DNA of 64,000 nucleotides from Dichetophora obliterata (Eukaryota > Arthropoda > Insecta > Diptera > Sciomyzidae), in assembly GCA_963920525.1 (NCBI GenBank), contig OY986440.1:16820210-16884209 (forward strand). Direction: 5' to 3'. Numbering within the stretch: position 1 is the first letter of the stretch; the number at the start of each line of letters is the position of its first letter. The translations under genes and the position numbers were made by a program. Positions 53,612 through 63,964 of the stretch are shown here, piece by piece. The notes under the pieces are model-generated. The model was not told where the DNA came from, made no database searches, and saw only the letters and a program-made list of their open reading frames with translations.

Positions 53612-54444
53612 CTACTGCATGATATTGAAATGGGATGTGGACTGTTCAATGCAGTACTTCGGTAGTGATCTGCAACCCGAGTTGATGCCATCGTCTGGAT
53701 ATCAGCCATTAGAAGAGCGCATTTGGAAGAAGGCAATTGCTTCAGTTGCAGTGCTAAGCTTTTTGCAAATAGCATAAACATGTCATCGTTTTGTATTTGC
53801 TGTGAAGATGAAGGCTGGTTGCGAGAACTGACCATCGCATCGATTGCCTTGTCATATTTTGAGTTATTTTTCCTGACGCCACTCTTTACTGGGACATCCG
53901 CTGCCTCCTTCCGAATAGGTTCTTCAAACTCGTCTACAGCTGACAGCATTGAAATATTCAATGGTTGCTCATCCCCGTTCACTGTGTCGTTAATTGTTGA
54001 GTCCTGCAAATTTCATTGAGAAGAATAAAATTACGAGGCTTTTACAATATTTAACTCAAACTTCTTACATTTACATCTGGGAAATTATCTGATGAATTCC
54101 TTATAACTTCATTTTCAGCCAAAAACTGCATATCATTAAAATAAAATAACGTTGGCGTGTATACATCTCCTGATGCACCCGATTTTTTCCCAGAATTCAC
54201 TTTTTTTCTTTCCGTATTGAAAACAGTTTTCAGTGATTTAATTTTTTTTTTATTTCATCTGCACTTAAATTCAACTCTTTTCCAATTGATTCCCAGGCAG
54301 AGCATTGCAAATCCTTCCTTTTGTACAACTTGCTAGACATTTTCCACAAACATTCGTGGTTTCTATACAAGTTTATTAATTCTATAATTTTGTTTCTCTC
54401 CTCCATGCTTCATTTGCCGCCATTTTCACTTTAATGACAAGGCA

Positions 54445-57195
54445 GATATGTCAAAAATATTGCTCACAAGAGCAATTAAGTGATCACAGTTTAACTAGTA
54501 TTCAACTGGAATATACAGTATCTAGAGTAAAAGATTTTAAAAATATTGCTTATAACAAAATTGATTTTGCAACTCTGAAGACTAATCTTAATTTTGAAAT
54601 GTGGGAAGATGTTTATTCTGCACATGATCCTTCTGTTGATTTTAATTTGTTTCTTAACAAATTGCAAGGACTTTTATCTAATTGCACTAGGTCTTTCAAT
54701 AAGCATATCAAATGTCTCAAAAAATGGATGACTGTACCACTTTTAAGAAAAATTAAAAAGAAAAAACAACTATTTTCACGTATCAACAGATATCCTAATA
54801 ATCGTAGACTCAAAAAATACTACAGTAAAATTTGTTTGGAACTTAAAAGAGAAATTCCACTTTGTAGGGACAATTACTTTCATAATAGATTGGTTGAAAA
54901 CGCTGGCAACTCGAAAAAAGAATGGTGTATTGTTAATGAAATTTTAAACAGAAACAATACTAATGTGGATATCGTTTTAAATAATAACAATTTAACTGTA
55001 TCTGAACCTTCGATATTAGCTAACTTATTCAATAATTTTTTTTCAAATGCCAGTTTATATCGGGACTCATCAATCAATAATCCTGTCAATCAATACGATA
55101 GATCAATAGTTCAAAGTATTAACATATCAGAAAGTTTTTTCTTTGAACCTTTTACTGCCTTGGAAATTCATAAAATTATAACTTCTCTCAAAATTTCTAA
55201 TTCTAGTTCTTTTGATAACGTGCCTAGCTCTATATTAAGAAATATTTCATTTCACGTATCAGACGTATTGTGTTTTATCTTCAATTTAAGTGTGCAGACT
55301 GGTATTTTTCCAGAATCTATGAAAACAGCGGTAATAATCCCACTCCATAAAAAGGGAGATACTACTTTATTAAACAACTATCGCCCCATTTCCCTGTTAT
55401 CTACTTTTTCTAAAGTTTTTGAGAAAGGTATAAAATCCGGAATGCTTTCCTTTTTAGATAAAATAAATTTTTTTCTGATTGTCAACTTGGTTTCAGAAGT
55501 GGTAAGTGCATCCTACCGAGGATGCACTCTTACAATTAACAGGTGAGTTATACAATAGCTTTAATGCATCGGAAATTCCAGCGTGTTTATTCATTGACAT
55601 CACTAAAGCTTTTGATATGGTGGATCATACTTTACTACTACATAAACTCTTTAAAGCAGGCTTTAGAGGTTATATTTATGACTGGTTTGTTTTTTAATTA
55701 AAAAAATAGAAAACAAATAGTAAGAATCAAGGGTTGTTTTAGCTTTGAGAACTGTATGAACATAGGTGTTCCCCAAGATTCTGTTTTAGGTCCCATTTTG
55801 TTTCTGATATATGTCAATGCCCTATTTATTCAACCTTTTAAAGGTAAAATAACTGCTTTTGCTGATGACACTGCTTTTGCCTACTCTAGTAATAATTTTA
55901 TTGACCTATTTTCAGACGTTAATAACGATCTAGACATTTTGAGGCGATGGTTTAGTGAACATAAACTTTTAATAAGTAATAAAACTAAATTTATGGTTTT
56001 TAATATACTAGGTCCAGTATGTGATAGCTTGCCTCTGTTTTATCACTCGCCGAGCTGTCTAAGGTACTGCTTAACTGTTTCTGATATTACTTTTAACGAT
56101 AAAGTCGATTGTTGCGAAAATTACTTTGAGATTGATAATGTTGACAATTTTAAATATTTAGGGATTATATTGGATCACAATATAATATAATAATGTTGGA
56201 ACAATCATACACGCCATTTAAAGAAATATTCGAATAATGTAGTGAGACAAATCTATCATCTAAGTCTCTACTGTAACCAGGCCATTTTAAAAGTGGTTTA
56301 CGATAGCTTGCTTAAATCTATACTACAATACAGTTTGTCTTGCTGGGGTGGAGCTTATTCAAACAAAATAGAACCTGCAGTTATTAAGCAATAACATGCA
56401 ATTAGAATAATATGCAAAGTTAATCGAAGAACTCCAAGTTTTACTATGTTCAAATCACTAAAAATTCTCCCATTGAGGCATCTGTAGTGCTACAAAGTAC
56501 TTCAAATATTTTTTGAAAAATCTGGTTTCTATTCTGTAAGATATAATGAAAACTACGACTTAAGAGTAAACACTGCTAATTTTGCAACTATGCCTACTAT
56601 TTATAAAACACACATCTCACGCTTTTACTATGTTACTGCACCTAGATTATATAATATGCTTCCAGAAAATCTCAGATGCGAAAGAGCGAAAACAGTTTTC
56701 CTTTATAAAGTAAAGCATTGGCTTTTATGTTGTGATTATTCTTCTATAGATAATGCATTTTATCCATTGGCCTAGCTCGAATATTGTTGAATATTGCATT
56801 ACATTTATATTTTTTTTTCTCTTAATTTTATTTTATTGCATTGCATTAAGAATATTGAATATTGCAATGGCTTGAGTTTTGCATTAAATTTACCTCATAT
56901 AAGATCGTTTTTCATTTCTTTTCTTTTTATTTTTTATTGTTTATTACTACTTCCTTCTGGAATTAAATTTAATTTACTATACTCAAGTGTATCCTATTAT
57001 TACTTGTATTGATTTCAATTTACTTTCCCGTCGATATTCTAAATTAAATATGAATTCAATGATAATTACACTCGCCTCTTGTCAACTCGACAACAGAGTG
57101 TTCCAAACTGTTTCATAAATTTATAAGTATTTTATTTAACATTTGTAATTAGATTTAAGAAATTATGAAATAAAGATTTTAAGAAACAAAAAAAA
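54445..57195 (+). mobile_element. LINE, CR1/jockey superfamily, 5'-truncated
   Basis: A LINE copy with a 3' AATAAAGATTTTAAG and poly(A) end at 57,195. It is flanked by near-identical TTTAATGACAAGGCA (54,430-54,444) and TTTTATGCAAGGCA (57,199-57,212), consistent with a target duplication of about 14 bp. It has the linker, RT and C-terminal region but no endonuclease. It is inserted upstream of the MADF-BESS start within the Harbinger element. Confidence 0.85.
54446..56775 (+). pseudogene. LINE ORF2, reverse transcriptase
   Basis: Blocks in order: a linker with FNKHIKCLKKWMTVPLLRK and CRDNYFHNRL; TAVIIPLHKKGDTTLLNN with YRPISLLSTFSKVFEK (RT fingers); after a frameshift near 55,500, IPACLFIDITKAFDMVDHTL (first catalytic Asp); a stop at 55,697; NIGVPQDSVLGPILFLIYVN (normally GVPQGSVLGP); KITAFADDTAFAY with the FADD active site; NVDNFKYLGIILD; a C-terminal RLYNMLPENLR region ending near 56,775. 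The open frame 54,434-55,546 is the longest in the window (370 residues). Its first few residues lie in the target duplication. Clade (CR1/Daphne-like) is a guess from motif wording. It is inactive because of the breaks and the missing endonuclease. Confidence 0.9.
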
Positions 57196-57262
57196 ATGTT
57201 TTATGCAAGGCAATATTGCCCTGCATGCGTTTGGCAATGTTGCCGGACATATTTCCTTGCTG

Positions 57263-57840
57263 GCAATTCAAAAACGAATCCTAACAAATCTTCACACATA
57301 ACATTCTCGCTGATAAAAGGTGATTGTCCACCAGTATTCATAAACGGAATTCAAATTTCTTATAGTACATCGGTAAAATATTTAGGATTGCACCTAGACC
57401 GCAGGCTGACTTGGAAAGAACATATAAAGGTTAAAAAACAACATTTAAAACTTAAAAGCCAATGACTTTATTGTTTGATCGGCCCTATCAGAACTATCAC
57501 TTGAGAACAAAGTAAGACTTTATAAGGCTATACTTAAACCCATTTTGACATACGGTTTTTAGATTTGGGGCACTGCCGTAACTCAAATATTGAATTACTA
57601 CAACGGTTTCAGTCAAAAACTATCCGACTCTTAGTCAAAGCTCCGTGGTTCGTATCCAACGAAGCAATACACAATGATCTGAACACACCATATGTCAAAA
57701 CTGAAATTAAGAAGGTTTCACAAGCATACCTTAATAGGTTAAGTAATCATGAAAATGAGTTAGCTGTTTCCTTATTAGATGAACAAAAATTAGTCAGAAG
57801 ATTAAAAAGACGCCATATTTTAGATCTTCCCTTAGTATAA
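57263..57840 (+). pseudogene. Jockey-type LINE RT, C-terminal part
   Basis: Blocks: KTNPNKSSHITFSLIKGDCP, VKYLGLHLDRRLTWKEHIK, a damaged segment with LIGPIRT and ILKPILTYG-like wording, then SNIELLQRFQSKTIRLLVKA and PWFVSNEAIHNDLNTPYVKT to a stop at 57,840. This is the usual end of jockey ORF2. It is collinear with, and on the same strand as, the N-terminal part at 48,370-49,160; about 95 residues around the YADD active site are absent between them. The Harbinger element lies between the parts. Confidence 0.87.
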
Positions 57841-57844
57841 GTTA

Positions 57845-59320
57845 AAGTTAAAAATATGTACATATTTTTATCTGTAAAAAATTAAGCTAAGATCATATAT
57901 ACAATAATATAATCACAGAATAAGTTTAAGATAAAAAAATTGTGACTATAATGTAGACATATTTAATGTAATATTCTATGCTGTGTTATTTCTGAACAAA
58001 GATCTCATTTGCTGAATATCACAAGATAGATTGCAATTAATAAATAAAAAATAAAAGAAAGGTATCAGCCTGCAAAAGTAAGAATCTATTCGCAGCTCGT
58101 TTGTAAATCTATTTGCAACAAGTTAGTACAAATAGGTATGTAAGTTTGTTTTGTTTCTTTTTTTTAATACGATGAATAAATATTTTGGTTATTTTTTGCA
58201 TTTTGCCTATTTTTATTTTACGCTCTGGTTACAAAAAAAAATAGTTTGCTTCGGCAACACTGGTGTAATTTATTTATGGAGTTATTCGTCGACACGAATC
58301 GTCCCGAGTTACTCGAAGATCGAACTACTCGTACAGGCCAATTTAAAGAAGGGTCTTGAAATTTTTGGTTAAAGTGTTTATTTTTAAATGCCGTTTTTAC
58401 CCTTTTCCTATTTTTGTACCTACTTTTTCTTTGATGAAAAAAGTCAAAACTCAATAAAACCAAAGGCAATACTTCTGCCAGGACCACGAATAAAAAAATC
58501 AATCCGCGTGTCAAGTTCAAACATTGTATCGCATGTATCGTACAGCTAGGACGTTTGTGTTCGTCTTTCTGTCTGCCATTCAAAAGCTTAAAGTCGGCTT
58601 TTGTACACCGTTTCCTATACTTTTTTGTTTTTGTCTTAACGGCTACTTCTGTTTAAGTCGGCGGCATGGCTTGATTCTTTTTTGTTCAGTTATGTCACAA
58701 CGGGACACGGCAGTATGCCGGCCTGCAAATAAAAGGATAAAAACACAGCAGAAGTTTGTATCAACTAAAACAACAAAAACAACAACGTAGATCAAAGAGT
58801 ACGAAAGCCAAATTAAAACAAAGGCCGGCCGCGTGTTTATTATTGGTGATGGTCACACATGCCATAAATACATCGCGCAGCCAACGAGGCATCCAAACAC
58901 AAAAACAGCAGGCTTTAACTTACTGAGGAGCACTAGCAAATTTCGACTTCTTTAATTTTTGGTAGCACAAAAACAAACACATATATATATAAAACAAGAA
59001 TTTTTTAGGTTTTTGTCAATTCTCAGTAGTTAAAAGCGTATAACGAAGGTGCACAGCGCTTTTTTCTTGCTGCTCTCAATAACTAACTGCATTTATTACC
59101 AAATATTGACAGCGCTGATAGAAGATTCAAGTTGTTAATCAATGAAAACAAAAAAGCCCTTCGTATACTGAAAAAAAAAACAATATTATTTACTTTTTAT
59201 GCCTTCATTATTTTGTCAGTAGTTACCTTAAAATAATTCAAGCACTTGTTGAATATTAAAAAAAAACAGTCTTGGTCAAAATTTATTTGGAAAATGGCTT
59301 AAATTGGGCAAATATATTAT
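57845..59320. other. Non-coding; 58.5-59.1 kb may be host DNA
   Basis: 57,845-58,060 may be jockey 3' UTR. 58,480-59,120 is less AT-rich, with AACAACAAAAACAACAAC and ACACATATATATATAAAAC runs and no transposon features, like the texture at 22 kb and 31.5 kb. Frames at 58,218-58,583 and 58,524-58,790 overlap on opposite strands and carry no recognisable domain. Confidence 0.35.
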
Positions 59321-59323
59321 CAG

Positions 59324-59840
59324 GTTCTACTACTTTTTCATTTTTAATATTTACTTCCGACATACCACCGCCTATCTGGCATCTTCTGAGGTTAAGAAAA
59401 AACAACAAAAATTAAAGCAAATGTTCAAATAATTTGTACCTCCAATGGAATAACTCCTCTATGGGTCAAAGTTCTATCGTGATCCTATTATTTTGTTCCC
59501 CAAAATTAATTCTAAGCATGCAAACTTCAATTTATCACCTTTCTGGCGATCGCCCAACAAAAAAAATAGAATAAGTTAAAAAAATGTCATTGCTTACCCA
59601 GGTAGACCTCCTAGATAAGTCGGATGTATTCACTGGTTCTATTACTTTTTCACCCCAAACATTTCTTTCAAACATTCCCACCGCCCATCTGCCATTCTGA
59701 GGTGGCAGAACACAAAAAAATTAAAAATGATGTCAAAAATAGTTTATAGCACTTTAGCGGTGATCCCCAGAAAGATCGTATGTATGAGCTAGTCCTATTA
59801 ATTTTTACTTAGCCTCAACATTTTTTCTATTAAGTGTTTT
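59324..59840 (-). repeat. Tandem repeat family E, four units of 155 bp
   Basis: TTCTACTACTTTTTC, ATCCTATTATTTTGTTCCC, GTTCTATTACTTTTTCACCC and TCCTATTAATTTTTACTTAG begin units at about 59,324, 59,480, 59,633 and 59,789 (spacing 153-156). Units include CCACCGCC(T/C)ATCTG(G)CAT and CTGAGG blocks. It is the cleanest array of this family in the window. Confidence 0.78.
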
Positions 59841-59844
59841 TTAT

Positions 59845-60770
59845 TAAGTTTTCAGGTGTATATTTGGCCTCACAAAGCCAAAGCGACTTCCATGTTTCCT
59901 TTAACTTAATATTTTCTTGCAGTGTTTCTGCGTCTTTTTGCTGCTGCATTTCACATGATACAAACTTCACACAATTCGACATAACAACGATTTTTTTTTA
60001 AATTCTTTTTGTGTGAATAAGTATGCACGATGAATACGAGATTTTATTTTGATTATCGTCAAAAACTGAACAATCAAGCGCTTAAAAAGACATATGCAAC
60101 ATGAAAAAAACCGACAGCATATAAAACAGACCTGCTTATCCAGTGACACGTCTGACCTGCGTGGTTTTTATAATTTTTTTTTTTCTATTCTCAACATTGT
60201 CTTTGCGCTTTTAGTTCAGAAGAATAATACTTTTTCAGGGAACTGAGAAGCGACCAACTGACATTTGGCATGGGTGTAGGGTAGCGACAAGAAAGCTTAA
60301 CCCTGAATATGAAACCTACTCACTCCCAATGCCTACGTCACCATATAGACTTAATGGATTCTATTTTTTAAAAAATTTGAAGTTTTGACTTTTTTAATAT
60401 ATTTTAATAAATATTTGGTCTGAAGGATCACTCAAATCAATAACTAAAAATTTTTTGATCTGTACAGTAGGGCGTATCGAACTACAATTTTTTTCGAATT
60501 TCAAATTCTCAGAGTTCTCAAAAGTTGCATAGGATTGTCAAGATCTACCAAAAAAAATTTAGAAAAAAATAAGAATCTCTTCCTCTCCCTAATGTAGCAC
60601 TTTTTGACAATGGTGCGCATACCATAACTGTAAAGAATAACCAAAAATCATGCATGGCTAAAAATCTTGGACTAAATTTTAAACTTTTTGGATTACATAT
60701 AAGACTACCTAGGACTACATTTAATCCAAGGAAAAGTTTAAAATTTTCCAATCCAAAAATTTACTTTGAC
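59845..60770. other. Non-coding DNA
   Basis: No gene is seen. TACAGTAGGGCGTATCGAAC at 60,464 looks like a Tc1/mariner-type end at a TA, but no partner was located. Confidence 0.35.
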
Positions 60771-60777
60771 CAATTCA

Positions 60778-60850
60778 TGATTTGAACACACATCCTCTGA
60801 TGTGCTGGTTCAACACCTTATCCACCCGTCCAACTCAGTTATTAACATGG
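60778..60850 (-). repeat. tRNA-like SINE head, minus strand
   Basis: In reverse complement: GGACGGGTGGATAAGGTGTT, AACCAGCACATCAGAGG and the B-box region GTGTGTTCAAATC. The layout fits a tRNA-derived head distinct from families A and B. No body was identified. Confidence 0.45.
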
Positions 60851-61082
60851 TTTCGCTTGTTTTGCATCATTACGAATGCAAGTAAGTTAATTTCAAAAAC
60901 GTGGGTTAGCGACCTAGATAAATTAAACTGAAGTAGGGATTAAAAAATAGAACTTTTTGAAATAAAAATTCCTTTAAATCAAATTTTGTATTAAAAAGTA
61001 GTCCAAAATTTTAAAGCGTGTGGAATAAAATAAAAAAAAACAGCCGATTTACTTAGTACTTCGCGCCGCGCTTTGCTTTGCT

Positions 61083-61225
61083 CCACGCTTATTCCCTTAT
61101 AAGTGGGCCACGCCCATTTTTATTACAGTTGCCGACAGTAATTAAACGAACTTAATGACCAAAATTTTTTTTCATACGACTCAAACCGTTTGAAATATTG
61201 AATTTTTTTATTTGTGGTCGGTTTT
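61083..61225 (+). repeat. Single unit of the 0-1 kb repeat family
   Basis: GGGCCACGCCCATTTTTATT, CGAACTTAATGACC, CATACGACTCAAACCG and TTGAAATATTGAATTTTTTT follow the same order as the units at 40-965. Confidence 0.65.
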
Positions 61226-61289
61226 AATAGGTTTTGCCTGTGAACTTTAATATTAAAATAGAAATTAAGGTTTTTTAACACGGAGAAAA

Positions 61290-61880
61290 CTGTTTGCTAA
61301 ATTTTTATAGTGGTTAAGCAAAACTTGCGCTTGAATCTCAGTCACTTCAAAATTAGGCTAGATTTCAGCAAAAACTAATCAAAATTTGCTATTCCAGTTT
61401 ATATATAATAACTTAGCAAAATTTTGATTAAATTCAATCAAAATTAAATTAAATTAAATTTCGTGGCCTAATATTTTTCATTAAGAATAAACGTGTGCTC
61501 GTGTGTTTGAAAGAAATGTGCTTGAATTTAGTAAAAATTTGCTATTTGAGTTTATAATAACTTAGCCAATATTTGCTTGTGTTTAGTAAAAATGTGCTAT
61601 TTTACTTTATAATAACTAAGCAAATATTTGCTTGAGTTAAGTAAAAATTTGCTATTTGAGTTTATAATAACTTAGCAATGCTTGAGTTTAGTAAAAATTT
61701 GCTATCACTTTATTATAAACTTAGGAAATATTTGCTCGAATTTAATATAAATTTGCTTTTTCCTAAATACATGAGAAGTGAGTTCAATTTACCAAACTTT
61801 TTCAAAAATCGCACCGTGATTAAGCAAAGTTTTGCTGATTTGCTTTTGAGCAAAGCATTTGCTTGATTCAAGCAAAATAA
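61290..61880. repeat. Tandem array of TTTGCT(A/T)GAGTTTAGT units
   Basis: TTTAGTAAAAATTTGCTATT with GAGTTTATAATAACTTAGC recurs at about 61,530, 61,588, 61,640, 61,688 and, more worn, 61,740, with spacing of about 50-60 bp. Flanks carry GGTTAAGCAAAACTTGC (61,311) and GATTAAGCAAAGTTTTGC (61,817). ACACGGAGAAAACTG at 61,279 could be a TIR-like start, but its partner is unclear. Confidence 0.7.
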
Positions 61881-61884
61881 TAAA

Positions 61885-62680
61885 TTTATAAATAATTATT
61901 TATAAAAAAAAAACAACATTCACACTTCCAACAAATTTCGTATACACCACTAATTTATATGTAGAAAATGATAATATGTCTTTGCACGATGCATGCATGT
62001 ATTTCATACTAAATATTTTGTTCTCGGTAGGAAGAAAAGAAAAACATTACAATAACCAATCAAAAATCATCAGACCTGATACAATGCTGAAATGTTTTTT
62101 TTAAGCACAATACAAAATTAATTATTAATTTAATAAAATTTCTGTGTGATTTATTCAGCAACACTGTTTTTCGTTTATTAATTCAGCGGGTTTTTTCGTA
62201 CTTTGTTATTTAGGCATTGAAAGCATAAAATTTAAAAACACAAATAAATTAAAAAAACAGAGAACTAAAATCTTTTGAATCGCAAGCAATTAATTTGAAG
62301 ACAATAATAAAAACATGTTCGAAAAGGAGAAGACAAAAAATGACAAAGGAAGCAAGTTGTGCTGCATCTACATCCTTTGAAAAATTAGCGACTTTGGGCT
62401 GATTTTATAAAACGATAAATGATTAATTGTAGTGACACTGTTGAAGGCGCGGAATGGAATTTAAACATGCGACACAAAAACGAAAAATCAAACAAATGTT
62501 ATTAAAGTGTTTTTCAAGCCATTTTATCTCTTTGAAACCTATTAAAAGAGAGTAACGCCAGATTGATTTTCTTAAAGAAACCAATAAAAGCAATCAATAA
62601 ATCTGCTTAGAATTTTATTAATAATATACTGAAGCTAACAAAATATTTTTCTTTTACGTACAACTGTAATAAATTTGTAA
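61885..62680. other. AT-rich non-coding DNA
   Basis: No reading frame, repeat or element end that I can support. Confidence 0.35.
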
Positions 62681-62683
62681 ATA

Positions 62684-62823
62684 CCCCTTTTCCACACGGC
62701 AAGTTTTCTTGTCAGCAAGTCGAAAATACACAGGAAAGAACAGCATTGTAGAAAAACTTCCCAGTACAGACTTGCGTGTACCGCAGACTTGCTGGCAATA
62801 AAACTTTCCGTGTGAAAAGGGGG
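62684..62823. mobile_element. 140-bp MITE with long TIRs
   Basis: Left end CCCCTTTTCCACACGGCAAG then TTTTCTTGTCAGCAAGTC; the right end in reverse complement reads CCCCTTTTCACACGGAAAGT then TTTATTGCCAGCAAGTC. The arms of about 38 bp leave only 60 bp between them. End style is reminiscent of PIF/Harbinger MITEs, but no TWA target duplication is evident. Confidence 0.82.
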
Positions 62824-62829
62824 TCAAAA

Positions 62830-63640
62830 GGGACTTAAACAGGGTTACTTAAACTGCTCGTGCATCATAGATATGGCTAAAACTTTTTCGTTACTAACAG
62901 GAATACTTGCTTTGTAAAAACAAGCTCATACGTAATATAAAGACGTACTAAGGTTTGGCTACAATTTTCCCCCGCTACGGGAATCAGAAAATTTTTTTAA
63001 ATTTTTATTGGACCAAACATATTAATTCTAGTAACGGTAGTGGCTGCAAGTACTTTATTAAAAGGCACTTTGATTTTTTTGTTTTCTGTAAATTGGGACC
63101 CAAAATATCTTGACACCGGCTGAAAAGGACTGCTTTTTTATGCTACCTATCGAGAAGAGAATAGGTGGCAAAAACAAAAAAAAAAATTATTTTGGAATAT
63201 TTTTTATATTATTTACACTGAGAATAAAATCATACTTTAAAATTAAACCAAACATTTTAAAATAGAAATTTAACGCTTTTGCTTTTCTACAAAACAAAAT
63301 TTAAAACAAGCATACTAAATTTTCAACTATAAGCTCATTTACTTTTTTTTATAATTTTCCTTTATTATTTCTATGCAATAACAAAAACTACGTCGCGATC
63401 TGAGATTGAATTTTAAAATTATGTGCAGCTAATCCCGATTTTACATTTGACTGTGTGAAAATTTCATTCAAGTGATATTTCATGATCATAGGAGCACTGC
63501 TTCTATTTTTGTTCCAATTTTGTTCCAAGGAGCTCAAAATCGTCCAAATGACGACCATCTAGCATCGTCCAACTAGCATCGCTGCCTCCAGGGTACGTAG
63601 AGAAAATTTGGCTACTAATTTGTGCTAAGTGGCTCATTAA
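62830..63640. other. Non-coding DNA
   Basis: AT-rich, with homopolymer A/T runs near 63,170. No gene or element recognised. From 63,480 composition rises toward the CGGCCG repeat. Confidence 0.35.
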
Positions 63641-63810
63641 GAACACGTGTAGAAACAGCGGCTGAACAAGGCCTAATTTTAAATATTTTTCTCGGCCGTA
63701 CAAGGGTTATTTGCAGGACTTTATGGCCAAACAGCGGCCGTAAAAAGGCCGTTATCAAAAATAATCTCGGCTGTACAATGGGCGTACAGCGGCGGCCGTA
63801 CGTCAGGCGA
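63640..63810 (+). repeat. CGGCCG-rich repeat, copy 2
   Basis: TTTTAAATATTTTTCTCGGC with CGTACAAGGG, then AACAGCGGCCGTAAAAAGGC and CGTACAGCGGCGGCCGTACG. The first block is shared with 21,535-21,715. It is rich in CGGCCG and CGTACG self-complementary steps. The frames here are repeat-derived. Confidence 0.7.
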
Positions 63811-63964
63811 GAAGTGATTATTCTACAATGAAAATACACAGCTCTTTTTAACTAACTTCAAACACAAAAAAAAAAAACAATTTTGCGCCACATACAACTA
63901 GTGAAACTAACAATATCATATGTTTGCTGTTGAATAAGAGCTTTGAAGAATTTTTGACCTGATT

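Larger units (their letters stand above)
52273..54406 (-). pseudogene. MADF-BESS gene of the Harbinger element
   Basis: The ATG at 54,406 starts MEERNKIIELINLYRNHECL, a MADF domain (residues 1-95) continuing KMSSKLYKRKDLQCSAWESI and IGKELNLSADEIKKK. One A is missing in an A-run near 54,242, a frameshift. Exon 1 ends FPDVNV at a GTAAG donor (about 54,066). A short intron of about 70 bp ends TTTGCAG at about 54,004. Exon 2 runs DSTINDTVNGDEQPLNIS and, near 53,770, a BESS motif (DDMFMLFAKSLALQLKQLPS). The last residues are split by a 1.29-kb insertion; removing it gives an end of SHAVVRIKKFAG and a TAA near 52,273. MADF binds DNA and BESS mediates contacts. In Drosophila such genes are partners of PIF nucleases and have been domesticated (DPLM group). 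Confidence 0.85.
49448..57262. mobile_element. PIF/Harbinger transposon, heavily interrupted
   Basis: Left end region: CTCCACGAGCAATATTTTTGG then CAACATTGC. Right end region in reverse complement: CAGCAAGGAAATATGTCCGG then CAACATTGCC. They match imperfectly and are a candidate TIR pair. Inside are a DDE nuclease (plus) and a two-exon MADF-BESS gene (minus), arranged tail to tail. Later insertions at 50,920-51,818, 51,903-52,195, 52,323-53,611 and 54,445-57,195 account for more than half of the span; without them it would be about 2.5 kb. Two parts of a jockey LINE lie on either side. Confidence 0.75.

Noticed and set aside
60464..60483. Tc1/mariner terminus TACAGTAGGGCG
   Set aside because: No inverted partner found nearby, so no element can be defined.
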